This document shows positions 48,302 through 59,721 of a stretch of DNA of 64,000 nt, in pieces. Under the pieces are notes generated by a model, which did not search any database, had not been told where the DNA came from, and saw only the letters and a list, made by a program, of their open reading frames with translations. How positions within the stretch are numbered: position 1 is the stretch's first letter; every line of letters begins with the position of its first letter. Source of the stretch: Cercis canadensis (Eukaryota; Streptophyta; Magnoliopsida; Fabales; Fabaceae). Position numbers and translations under genes: made by a program. Where the stretch lies: contig QAOA01007771.1 in the NCBI GenBank assembly GCA_003255065.1, positions 16,447 through 80,446 on the forward strand, written 5' to 3'.

Positions 48302-51300
48302 CTACTGCAGTGACTGTTGTTTGTTCTCCCCTTGTCATTTGTGATTTTCAAGTGAAAATGTAATATTCTTTTTTTAATTAACTATTTTTTATGGTTCAAT
48401 TAGCTAAATTGATTAACCTAATCCAAACCAAAAAAAAAATTAAAAAGGTAAAAGAACTATTAGAAAATTGTCTTGGTTACAGAAAAAAATTGTTCAATGT
48501 AGGTCATTTTTCACTATTGTCATGTTAGACATCATGATTGTGCATAATTTATCGAGAGTAGTTTTTTATAGTTCCTTGATTCTGAAGTGTTTGCATAAAA
48601 GGGATGCAATCAGACAACTTAAGCTAAGCTCATCAAAGGGTTTTTTTTTTTATATATTCCGTTTTTTCTTGCAGTTGTTAACAGTTGTTTCTTTTTCTTT
48701 AAAAGGAAAAATCGTTGAATAAGTAATCCCCTGCTATTATGTTATGCTTACACCCATAGTGTTACTCTTGCAATTAAAATTTCAAAGATCTTCCAATTTA
48801 TAATAAGACCATTTAGCAATTGTAGCATTCTAGTAAATAGGAAAAAATTGAAATGCTCAAGTAATTACAAAGAAAATTGGAAGTGTTGATCTTCAAACTT
48901 CTGGGAATCATAGAATAGGATCGCTTAAAATTTCCGGTTACATAGATTGTTGCATGAAAATTATAAGAGTTGCATTAGATGTGATATAATGGTGAGAGAT
49001 TTGAATAGTTTGCAATAAGTCTTGGGTTTAAACCTCCTATTCATTATTTGTGTGTGTGTGTGTATATATATATATACTTAGGACGGAATAAATGTTAAAC
49101 AAATTGATGAAGTGCTTGTGAAGGCCATAATGCAACCAGAAAGATATAAGACCAAACAAGTGATAAGTTGGTTTTATACTATTTATCTTGTATTAATTTA
49201 GCTTGATAATTGTTTGTTCTAGAGTGTTTTAGGTTTGATTCTTATGTTTTATTATTTCTTTTATAGGTTTTTATTTTAGAAATCTTTGGAAGTCTTTTGG
49301 CATATTTCAGTTCAAACATGAGACATTTTTTGGAAAAAAAAAAAAAAATGAATGGAAGCAATAGCTTCAACGCTGCCACCTCAAGTCTTGGCGCCGTAGT
49401 GCTAGAAAAGGGTCAAATTAGCATGTTCAAGTAGGGGCTTGGCGCCGCAGCACCCTTAAGCAAGCACTACAACACCAGGTGAAAGGAAAATTTGCATCGG
49501 AGGCAAGGAGTTCAGTGCTGCAGCCCCCACCATTAGTGTCGCAGCGCCTGTCACCAATACGAAAGCATTATTCAGGCAAGGACTTTGAGCCTGTAGCACC
49601 CAAACCTAGCACTGCAGCCCTTTGAAGATCAATTCGGGATTTGACTTTCAAGCTTCATATTTTTACTAGGATTTTTATTTTATTTTATTTCTTTTTTCTC
49701 TTAAACTTCCTAAGACATGTAAATAGGACTTTTAAAGATTAAATTAAGGTTCAACACGTTTTTACATTAGAGGCAAAAAAAAGAAGGAAGATCAAACTCC
49801 AAGAAGTGAATTTTGGCATTGATTCTCAACTTTTAAGAGTTTTTCTCATCTTTTTCTTGTACTTATGTCTAAATTCTGTGTGATCATGTTCGTTTTTTCT
49901 ATCATGAATTAAATTTACCTTTTAGGGCTACAGTGTAGTTTAGCTAAAATGATTTGTGATTTTCTACTGATTTAATTCAAGAACTTCTTTCTTAATTATT
50001 TTCTTCTTCTAATTTTTCATGCTTCTAATTAATTGGCCATTAATTAGTTGATTAGATGATTATAATGAGACTGAGAGGTAATTTATAATTCAAGATCATA
50101 GAGATTAAGAACATAGATTTCATAAGGAATGAGAATATACTTTTATGGTCTATGTAGCTATTTAAAGAACCAAAGAACTTAAAGAATTTATGGGCAGTAT
50201 AATTCACATAGGAATATAGTAAATTGGTACTTAAAGATATTTTCGTTTGACTTTAGGAAAGGCTAATGGATAGTTTAGAGTTCTTGGCTAACAATTAGAG
50301 AGATAGTTCTTGATTAATGAAGTAGGGATAACAATTTGAAATAACTACAGTAAAATCGGAGACCCTATATATTTCTCATTCATATTTGTACTTATTTTAG
50401 TATTTTTTTTCCTTTAAATTATTGCTTAATACTCACTCTTTATTGTCTAAATAAAATTGGAATATATTCGATTTTGGTATTTAGTAGTCATAGTTCTCGT
50501 AGGATGATACTTCATTCACTACTATATTACTTGCTTGCGACACGTACACTTGTGTATGGTTTTTGTATGACAACAAGTTTATCATTGTCAATAACTTTGG
50601 GTTCTAATAGCACTTTCCTTGGTTATAGGAACTATGGTGTATGATGCTAAGGGTTCAATCTCTAGCATATACTTCCCTTCCCCTTCCTTTCCTAGCACAT
50701 TGATGATAATGATGATGATGGATTAATCCTGAGAATAAAATTAGTTGAGGAAAGTATATATATCCCACTTGGCTGAACATATAAAATTGTAGATGGATTT
50801 TACTGTAAAAGTAAAAAATTAAAAACCTAATGAATAAAGTGACCCCTAATGAGAACTAAGTAAATTATGATGTTACCAGCCTTTATTAACCCCTAATGAG
50901 GTGTGGTTTTCACGTCAACAAGAAATTATTCTTAAAAATGTGCATAAATTTATGCCACCAAACATTCAAGAAATTTTTTTAACTACAATACCTATGTAAG
51001 AAGGGCTTTGAACTTATGAAGTCTTGAACACATATCCAAGCCTATATCAACTTGGAATATATTGTTTATTTGAAAATGGAAATAATTGGTGAATTATAGA
51101 TGATGGATGTCCTCCATACCATGCATCTTGATTTTTTGAACAATGATTACTTCAAAAAAAAAAAAAATTAGGGATTTGAAATTGATAAGTTATTTATGTT
51201 ATTTCTTCAAATTATTAAAGATGTATTAAAATAGGAGAGACAATATTATTATTGGCAGAAGTTCACTATAATAATTTTTAGTACTCCTCCAGAATTGGGA

Positions 51301-51556
51301 GATGAAATCCAATTCTTTCCAAGTTCTCATATTATAAAATTGCAAAGGCATACTGAACCTAGAAGCCTCTATTGTCGGAAAGGAAACAAAAGGTCTATAG
51401 CCAATATTTCCAGAAGTCCTCAAACTAAATAAGAACAAGGTTATGCAAATTCTTCTTTACATCCTATCTATCCTTTATATTGAGAAAAATTAATGGTAAA
51501 GAGATCATGGGAAGTAGCAGTGTTCAGGTAATAGCTAATCAAAGTAAGAAAGAAAA
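48302..51556. other. Intergenic stretch with an old GC-rich repeat
   Basis: No gene supported. A (GT)n(TA)n microsatellite lies at about 49051-49076. 49350-49640 is a GC-rich block with recurring GGCGCCG and GCAGC phrases in otherwise AT-rich DNA. 49650-50600 resembles the tail of a plant LTR-derived repeat (GACTTTAGGAAAGGCTAATGG, TTGCTTGCGACACGTACACTT), but no LTR pair or coding domain is found, so it is left unclassified. Confidence 0.4.
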
Positions 51557-51792
51557 TCTATGATTAAAGTATAGCTGACAAAGATTAGTGGATGAACTAC
51601 CCACAAATATTTTTTAATTTTTGAGGAATAGTCTTTTCATAAGTAAGATTATTATAGACTTGAAAATGTTTTTGTGCACAAAATGTAAAATTTATGGTAT
51701 TGATTACATCTTTTTAAAACTAGAGTATTTTGTGCATTAACTAGCAAACGGTTTCTTATATTTTACCCTTATTTTTTTTGTATAACTTTTTA

Positions 51793-52004
51793 CGGGAATT
51801 CTATGATACTACGTAGGTATGTCATACTACACTGACGTGGCAAACATACATAATTTTTATATTTTATTATATATAAAATATAATTTATTTAATTTTTTAA
51901 ACAAATTTAAAAGTAGTTAATTTATACACATGTCATTCATTTATTAGTTATTCCTATGTAGTATGACATACTACATAAATACTAAAAGTATCTAAGAAAC
52001 CTCC
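51793..52004. mobile_element. Mutator-like MITE, copy A
   Basis: Same family as 33461-33677, in opposite orientation (starts CGGGAATTCTATGATACTA, ends ...GAAACCTCC). The left 9-bp target AACTTTTTA is at 51784-51792; the right target is missing because the sequence stops at N 52005. Confidence 0.8.
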
Positions 52005-52247
52005 NTCTATGATTAAAGTATAGCTGACAAAGATTAGTGGATGAACTACCCACAAATATTTTTTAATTTTTGAGGAATAGTCTTTTCATAAGTAAGATTA
52101 TTATAGACTTGAAAATGTTTTTGTGCACAAAATGTAAAATTTATGGTATTGATTACATCTTTTTAAAATTAGAGTATTTTGTGCATTAACTATAATTGCA
52201 AACGGTTTCTTATATTTTACCCTTATTTTTTTTGTATAACTTTTTAC

Positions 52248-52458
52248 GGGAATTCTATGATACTACGTAGGTATGTCATACTACACTGACGTAACAAACA
52301 TACATAATTTTCATATTTTATTATATATAAAATATAATTTATTTAATTTTTTAAACAAATTTAAAAGTAGTTAATTTATACATATGTCATTCATTTATTG
52401 GTTATTCTTATGTAGTATGACATACTACATAAATACTAAAAGTATCTCAGAAACCTCC
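52248..52458. mobile_element. Mutator-like MITE, copy B with both target duplications
   Basis: 211 bp, nearly identical to copy A. The 9-bp target AACTTTTTA is intact on both sides (52239-52247 and 52459-52467), so this is the complete locus. Subterminal palindrome TGTAGTATGACATACTACA near the right end. Confidence 0.87.
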
Positions 52459-52607
52459 AACTTTTTAACATTAAATATACAAAGCTAAATTCCTTTAAAA
52501 AAATTAAATTTTTTTTGTGCAAGTTTAGTTGAAGTTTTGTTTAGGGGAAGCGATATAGTTATTTTTTCTCCGCCTATATCATAGAGCATAGTTAGCATTC
52601 TTTCTAA

Positions 52608-52616
52608 TTAGGGTTT
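52608..52616 (+). promoter_or_regulatory. Telo-box in the 5' leader
   Basis: TTAGGGTTT (complement AAACCCTAA) lies 27 bp before the start codon of the following gene. Telo-boxes near the transcription start are typical of plant ribosomal-protein and ribosome-biogenesis genes. Confidence 0.65.
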
Positions 52617-52642
52617 TTCCGAGCGTGAATAGGAAAAGCAAA

Positions 52643-55600
52643 ATGGCCAAGTTCAATGTGGTGCAGAAGAGGAGGAGAGCTCTAATTGCAGAGAAGAAGA
52701 GGCAAATTCATGGAGACCCATCCACCGGAAAGCTTAAAACCAAGCCCGAATCCCTCTCGATTTCCGGCAAACGCAAGCGCAAGCTCTTCAAAAAATGGCG
52801 CCGAGTACTCTCTCTGCTGCTCTTTCTCTCTTTCTGTTCCTATTCAAACTAAAATCAAATTGTGTTTATAACTGAGAAACCCAGAAGCTAACTCCCCCCC
52901 TCTCTTTCCCGTGTTTGATTAACTGAAGGAACAAAAGGAAGCTTTGGAGAAGGGTTTGGTAAGCATGGAAGGTGTGGAAATGGCTGTTGCTGAAGGTAAC
53001 TTCCATTGAACCTTGGAATAAAAAAATTGATTTTTTTTTCTTCTTATAGCTTGTGGGGCAAATTATACATATGTTAAAAGAAGCTTTTTTGTGGATAAAT
53101 TCTCAATAGTTAGTTCATAATCTCAGGTCTTCCTTGTGTCAACCCCTTCCACCATAATTTTGTATTATGTTATGTTTTGTTCATAATTGTCAATCAATTA
53201 AACAAAGCCATTTGACTGTGTGCCTTGAAGCACACCAATTGTAGTAAATTGACGAATAAAACCGCAACGATGATGTAATTGTTTTGTATAAAGTAGTGTT
53301 AGAGGTGTATGTGATGCAACTTGTGAGAGTCAAAAAAAAAAAAAAAAAAGCTGGATTTTTATGATCACCTGAAACTAATTGATCATGTTGCTTCTGATTT
53401 TTCAAAGTTGTTAACTTGATTGAACCAAGAACTACACCATAAAATGAAGAAATCTAGTTGCTTCAGATTTGTGTCTTTTTCAGTCCATATATAAGCCTAT
53501 AATTCATGTGAGACATGCATTTGTATGCTGTGGGAGGTTAAATTGAATTGGGGACCATAAGATCCTACTTCCAGTGGAAATTAATGTTTATAATATGCAT
53601 ATAATATGGAAAAAAAAAAAATAACAGTTGAGAAACGTGAGCAACAGTTACCATAGTGTGCATCAACTGAATATAGTGAAAACAAAAAAAATGATGTCAG
53701 AGAGAGGGAGAAAATTGCATATAGTAATAGCTACAGAAGAAATTAAGGATGTTAGGGAGAGGGAGAGGGAGAGGGAGAGGGAGAGATAGGGAAAATAGTA
53801 TGCTCTTCCACTTTGAATTGTTGGAGGAAGTAGTATTCTCTTTTGTTATTTAAGACCTTTAGATATTAATAGGATCCCTGGTTCTGTGTGTTAATTAGTT
53901 AACTGGCTTACTTCATATAATGAACTAAGACTCCTAAATGATAAATATCTAATTGTCTTAAATACCAAAAGAGAATACTGTTTTACCAGAGTGATAAAGA
54001 GTTTAAAACAGGTAGATAGAAGGATTAGTACCCACAGGCTTGAGGAGCTTTATTCTTTCATGCACAACCCATAGAAATATCAATTGCTTTGAGCTAATGA
54101 TTTCACTTAGCAAGGAAGAGGGAACTTAAGTGTGTGTCTTTGAACTCTCACAGTTAGTGCAGAAATATCCTTCGGCAGTCAGGGCAATTACAGAAATGCA
54201 CTTGAGACGCAAAAGTATGGAGTTTCATTAAGTGTTTGGGGGCTGTTACCGATTTCTTTGTGGTCTCTTAGAATTGTTTGAATCATGACATCCTGCTGAT
54301 TGTTGAAACTTTCCTGCTATCTCACTCTGCTCCTGTAAACTTGAGTCTCAGGCATGGAAATGGATTGCTGGTTTTGGTTTTGGATCGTATTATTTGAGTT
54401 TGTTGAATTTGCGAAAATTGGAAGTTGGTATTCTCAGGGACTGCTACTTTAGTTGATATGGCGTAATTTGCAAAAAAAAGAAAACATAAACACCTAAAGG
54501 TTCTTTGCTTGTAAAATCGACAGTCCATTTATATCAAGAAGCTGTTGAGGGGACAAGTATGATGGTCTGTTTTGGTCGTTTCCTGTCTAGGTACTCTAAG
54601 GGATACAGGGTTTTGTTAAATTATGTTAGTTGTAGAAAGAATTATTTTTTTTCCCTGGAGATTTTTAAATTGATTCTATAGTTAAGCATAGTTATACTTG
54701 GCTTGGCTTGGATTGACTAATTGGAATCATCAGGTAAGTTATATTCTTCCACATAATCCTGTCTGGTACTAACTAGATATATTAGACATTTTATTGTCAT
54801 GGATTTTGACCCATTCTGTTAATTGCTTCTATCTAATTATTTCCAACTATTTTCTTTTGTTGTACCCCGTCACCCTCTTTTTGTGATACCAAAATGTAAT
54901 GCTGATGGCCAATGATTCATTTAGAAGTGACACTCCTTTAATTCTCCAACTTTCTGTAACATTTGGATGGGATTATTCAATTGATTGAGCAGATATCATT
55001 ACTCTACCTATTTATCATTTATGACAGTAGAGAAGTAATCTTCTTAGTGATACTACAATTAGCTAATCATATATTTAGTTAATACTTTTGAGAAAACTAT
55101 AACTTTGAATGTTATACCTCATTTTATCATCTGCACATCTCTTGCACTCCTTGTTAGCATATGGCCTTATTGCAGCCTAGCATCATCTAGCTTCAAACAT
55201 ACTGCATCATACAGACATTAGAGTTTCCTATCATTTGTGAGGTATTATAAGCAGTAAAGACACTCCTACATCCAATGTTAATCCAACTGTAGTGAATTCT
55301 ACAAACTATAACTAATGTCATGGTTGTTTTGAATAAAGGAGCCACTATACTGGAAATGATTGTTTGTAAAATGCATCATTACTCTGTTTCTTTAATGTCA
55401 GTTGCTACTTCTACATTTAGCTGTACATTTCCATTATTAACTGGGACTTTTTTTAATAAGAATTAAATGGTAACAACTCAGATGTTAAATTTGGTTTTTT
55501 TAAGCTGATAGCAGAGAACATACTTGATGATTTTGTTTAAGCTGATATAATTTGATTTTCCAAATAGGTGAATCCCAAGAAAGTAGCAGACCTTCAACAA

Positions 55601-56481
55601 AGATTCACTTAAAGAAGAGCTTGAAACTTAAACAACTCAAGCGCAAAGGTAAATTTTCATTCTTCTAATTTTTTATTCCCTTCCGCTGTCTAGTTTTACT
55701 ATAAATTGAGACACAAGTGAAATCTATGTACTAATGGCATAAAGTAGGTTCACTGGTGGTGTCTCAAATATTGGACTTGGATGTTGTTGTCTCAAAACAA
55801 TAAAGCATTTAATTTGGTGGTTGTGTTCGCATCCTTCTGGTGGTAACTAGTTACTATAATACAAGTGATGATTGTGTCTAATTGCTTTTGATTTGGACTA
55901 GCATAGAGAAGCAAAGATGACTTCTGCAGAAAAAGATTTCAATAATCCTTGGTTTATGGAAAAGATGTCTCCAAGGAAACACTCCAATGATTGAGCACCG
56001 GGTAGGATGGGATTATGGGAAGAAGTAGGCTACCCCTTTGCAGCCTCTGTTCATTGAGAAAAGGAAAAGAGGAAAAGATAGGATGTCTGGCGAAACTATA
56101 TAGGGTTTTTGGTAATTACATATGTTGAATGCTGCACTAATTGTCTAATGTATCTTTGTTTATTTATTTCTTTATTCTTCCTAAAGAATGCCAAGAAGGT
56201 TTTACAAATTGGGAAGAAAAGGAAATGCCCTTCTCAAGTCTTCTAAAAGTTTATTCTTGAAACACGTTGGATAATATATGATATCCTAGCTGAGCAATAG
56301 TAAGCTAAAAGATTGACACTGTCAAATTGGTACAGAACATTATCTACCAATATGCATATTATTTTCCTTTAATCTGAGACTGATTTTTAATTGATATTTG
56401 TGGTGGCTTCATACAGGTAAGAACAAAAGAAAATCTGCTGTGCCTGCTGGTGATGTTTCAGCTGATACCATGGTGGAATAG
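52643..56481 (+). CDS. Small basic, probably nucleolar protein (C11orf98-like)
   Basis: Four exons by splice reading: 52643-52804, 52929-52995, 55568-55648, 56417-56481; 375 nt, 124 aa. Start chosen at the ATG of MAKFNVVQKRRRALIAEKK, since the frame just upstream has no ATG. The protein is strongly basic: RRR and EKKR clusters near the N-terminus, SGKRKRKLFKKWRREQKEAL at about residues 44-63, then an acidic-hydrophobic middle (SMEGVEMAVAEG) and a Lys-rich tail (KKSLKLKQLKRKGKNKRKS). The SGKRKRKL...QKEA...ME core resembles the small metazoan protein C11orf98, from memory only; it is plausible, not proven. No membrane segment. The telo-box in the leader and the charge pattern suggest a nucleolar or ribosome-biogenesis role (inference). 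Intron 2 (52996-55567) holds no recognised gene. Confidence 0.82.
53755..53790 (+). repeat. (GAGAGG)n microsatellite
   Basis: About six tandem GAGAGG units in intron 2 of the preceding gene. Simple sequence repeat. Confidence 0.9.
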
Positions 56482-57595
56482 ATATGATATGTTCATACCA
56501 TAAATTTTGATCCGTGTGCTGTCTAGTCATACTAGTGCTGCGCAGAAGGTCTGTAAGGGAACTTTTTTCCCTGCTGATGTAGGTTAGGATAGGGGCAAAA
56601 TTGGATGTAAGAGTCAAACTGCTCAGGGATAAAGTATTGTAATGTGATCTTTGGAATCTTAGATTAAGTGATTGATATAATTATTTATTTATTTATTATG
56701 GCCATTAAGTGATTGATAGTGTGTTCAAGTATTCTCATGATTAAGGCTTGCTGCTGCAGGATATTAGAAACTTATGAGTTTTAGGTCAATCTATTTTGTT
56801 TTAGCTCCTAGATATGCCAATCAAGTTGCACATCTGCTACCTAGATGGGCCTTTTATGCTTCTTATAGCTACATGGGTGGAGAATGCACTTTATTTCCAA
56901 TGTACTATTTGCTGATTTTGTCAATTGATTGTTGAGCTTTCACTGGGAAAAGAGTATTTCCATGAATGGAAATATTGGATGATAAGCTGTCAAAGCTAGT
57001 TAACCTACTAGTGGTAGTCTAGTAGGCCCTACTACTGGGAAGTTCTAGGCTAAGTCCCTTGTGCGGGAGGGGTAAAATTAAAAAAAAATAAAATATATTC
57101 CAAAATTATTAATAGAATTTGAATTTTAGCACTATTGTTCAGTTTATGTTTTTTAAAAAAAAAAATTAATTATTTTAGTATCAAATCAAAAATTTGTTCT
57201 ACTCCACTTTTATCCCTTAAAATAAGTGAAGTAGTTTAGGACTTTCCAATCAAAAAATCATCTAATTTTAGACATCATTGAAGCTTAAAGAAATCTGGAA
57301 ATTACATTTTAGTTTACATCATTTCACAAATTTTTAATGATTGAAAGAATACATTATTGACTTTTATTTACATTTTTGTGTNAAATGTAATATTTGTGTA
57401 AATAGTTTGAAAGTTGTAATATTTAGGTAAATACTTTTACAAAATGTAATATTTGTGTCAAAAGGCGTCGAATCTCGCCTTGCTTTCTTGTAGCCATTTT
57501 TTTTTTTCTTTGCCCTTTATTTCTCCTTTCTCTACTGGTATTCTCTCTCTCACAGTACGCGAACGCCGCCTAAGCCCACCAGCGGTGTTGTCCGG
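56482..57595. other. Spacer between the basic-protein gene and the UQCC6-like gene
   Basis: The first part is 3' UTR and downstream sequence of the preceding gene. No further gene supported. An N at 57382 sits inside repeated phrases of AAATGTAATATTTGTGT (57384-57400 and about 57438-57456), so the local length may be uncertain. Confidence 0.5.
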
Positions 57596-58766
57596 ATGAA
57601 TCGAAAATTCGGCGGTGGCAAGCAGCCGACGGGGACCCCATCGCTGGCTTGGTCCTTCGTCGTCGTTGTCGTCTCTCTTTTTGCTGGTGCCTCCATTGTC
57701 CATAATGTCTATAAGCCTAATCTCGTAAGTTTTTCCCTCTCACTTGCATCGCCTTCTTTTCTCACCTTTTGGATTGATGGGTTATGAATTTAAAATGCAA
57801 AAGGACTTTGTGGCTTTCCTTTTGTTTATTTGTGGTCGGAACTTCAATGCCCATGACATGTTTGATAAAATGCCTCGTTGTTATTTGCTTGATTGAAATT
57901 TAGTAAAATAATTTAACTGTTCCAGTCGTGTACTGCAAATGTTAAGTTCTATAGATGTCCCACTCTATGATGGGTGAGCATATTTAACATGGCGGTGAGT
58001 TTAACTTGTGTGGTTTCATAAGGCCTCTGACCTGCTCGACAAAATCACCCAAACTTCATAACCGAAAATTTTCTAGTTGTTTCTTGTACAATTTTTTTTC
58101 CCTTTCAAGTTGTTTTGTTTTGCGTTAATTTTCCATAGATTGATTTGATTACTAAAAGTCTATTAATTTATAGATAGATAGATAGATAGATAGATAGCAA
58201 CATCATAAAATTCTTCTCTAGTTGTTTATTCTGTGAATTTTCTGAATAAGAATTTACTCTTAACTATTTCTTCTGTAGAGATTAATTCCAGACACTAGTT
58301 GATGGTATCACCTTTCTGTTTCAGGGTCATGCGTTTGATGCCAAAAGACTAGGTTGTTTATGCTCTATTTGATGAAGTTAGAATTTATAATGCCTGACAT
58401 GTTTGATATAATGCCTAAGAGTTATTTACTTGCCTGAAACCCATTCTTTGGAAATATAATTTATTTTTCTTTTTCATTTTGCAAATAAAATAACTGTTCC
58501 AGTTTTGTGCTGCAACGGGTTTGAGATGTTATAAATTACATGATTGTGGAGCATATTTTGCAGAGACTTGAGTTTAGCTTGTATTGTTTCATAAGGTCTA
58601 TGAACTTCTTGACAAAATGGCTCAAACATCATAACAGATATTTTTCTATTTCTTTTACTTTTGTTTATTTAGTCAACTTGTCTGAATATATATTTTTCTT
58701 CTGTAGAGACTACCTCCAGTTGATAGCGTTGACGGGACCAATCAGAAACCAGATGGTAAAGAATAA
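57596..58766 (+). CDS. Brawnin/UQCC6-like mitochondrial microprotein
   Basis: Two exons: 57596-57724 (43 codons) and 58707-58766 (19 codons plus stop), joined by a 982-bp GT-AG intron in phase 0; 62 aa. The N-terminus is short and basic (MNRKFGGGKQ), then one hydrophobic helix at about residues 16-35 (SLAWSFVVVVVSLFAGASIV), then HNVYKPNLRLPPVDS and a hydrophilic tail. The pattern AGAxxVHxxYKPxLxxP matches the animal microprotein Brawnin (UQCC6, C12orf73), an inner-membrane factor for respiratory complex III assembly. Plants are known to have small proteins of this DUF family, so I infer an orthologue. Length (62 versus about 71 aa) and one-helix topology agree. Function in plants is inference. 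Confidence 0.78.
58171..58198 (+). repeat. (GATA)n microsatellite
   Basis: About six to seven GATA units in the intron of the UQCC6-like gene. Confidence 0.95.
58279..58302 (+). pseudogene. Decayed duplicate of the last exon of the UQCC6-like gene
   Basis: TTCTTCTGTAG followed by AGATTAATTCCAGACACT copies the acceptor and start of the true exon 2 (TTCTTCTGTAG, AGACTACCTCCAGTTGAT). If spliced it would give RLIPDTS and stop instead of RLPPVDS and the tail. It lies at the end of a larger duplicated intron segment (57838-58300 against 58385-58735). Confidence 0.75.
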
Positions 58767-59261
58767 TTATATCCCTGGTGAAATGTTGCCTGATATTGAT
58801 AAGGTGATCAAGTCTTGAGGCCTGAATCCGTTTTGAGATTAATGTTAAATAGTGAGCTTGAGATAGAGGATTGTTCTCTTCATCATCTTACCGTCTCTTC
58901 GTTAGTTAGTCTATTTAAGAAAGATTAAACATTATGTGAGCATCAAAATATGGAGTTTATTGAAACGTTCATGATCAAGTTCGAATCATTTGTCAACAAG
59001 AACTGCGCAGTTGAAAACCAGAAAGGTAAATAGTTATAGATATGTTTCCTAAAAGGCATCATTCCTTTTGCTTCTTATTTTTTAACTGAACATGTTTTCC
59101 ATTGAATGTTTCAAGTCGAGAGTTAATATTTCAATATGAATTTTTGTTTTTTTTTTGGTTGTTCGAAACTGCAAACCAAATTTGTTTGAGTAAATGGTCA
59201 CACAAAAAATTAAAGGTAAATCCCCAAAATACCTTACCAGAACCCCAAAATGCCTTTATCT

Positions 59262-59590
59262 CTTCCACCCCACCCTCGCCTCACCCCCGCCAGCCCTCCA
59301 CCATCCCCCACCATCAAGCCGCAACAACCTCCGCCAACAAGCCCATCCCCTTCCCCCCCACCCCTTAGCTCACCCCCACCCTCGCCGCAACCACCACCAC
59401 CAAGTCCATCCCTCCACCACCAAGCCACAACAACCAGTCAACCACCACAAGCAAGCCCATCTCCTTCCCCCCCACCCACCTCTCGCACCCATTCCTTACC
59501 TCACCCCCACCCTCGCCGCAACCACACCACCAAGTCCATCCCCTCCCCACGGCCGCCCCACTCTTGTACCCACCCACCCACCCTTGCTGC
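59262..59590 (+). repeat. C-rich, strand-asymmetric low-complexity tract
   Basis: About 330 bp almost without runs of G on the plus strand, built of degenerate CCACC, CCCTCGCC and CAAGTCCATCCC phrases, with two related blocks (about 59375-59425 and 59505-59550, both containing CACCCTCGCCGCAACCA). Open frames through it are proline-rich in several frames, which is a composition effect. Complement G-runs could form G-quadruplexes. Confidence 0.8.
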
Positions 59591-59721
59591 AATAAATTTG
59601 TCAAATATAAAAAAAAAAATTTAGAAAAAGATACCTGAAGAGAATATTTTTAATGGAGTTACTTAACTGGGTTTATGTGTAGGTTTTTAAAATAGATAAG
59701 AGGTAGGTGTAATATCAGTTA

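Larger units (their letters stand above)
51557..52458 (+). repeat. Near-identical 450-bp direct duplication split by one N
   Basis: 51557-52004 and 52006-52458 are about 97-98% identical by eye and separated only by N at 52005. Each contains one MITE copy. The first copy ends exactly at the MITE end without the right flank that the second copy has. This is most simply two haplotypes placed in tandem at a scaffold joint. Confidence 0.85.

Noticed and set aside
58540-58818. 92-aa ORF covering exon 2 of the UQCC6-like gene
   Set aside because: Wrong frame relative to the conserved LPPVDS reading and composed mostly of intron sequence.
59194-59624. Overlapping proline-rich or glycine-rich open frames on both strands
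   Set aside because: The open frames follow from a G-poor C-rich tract. All frames are low complexity, with no signal peptide or extensin SPPPP periodicity.
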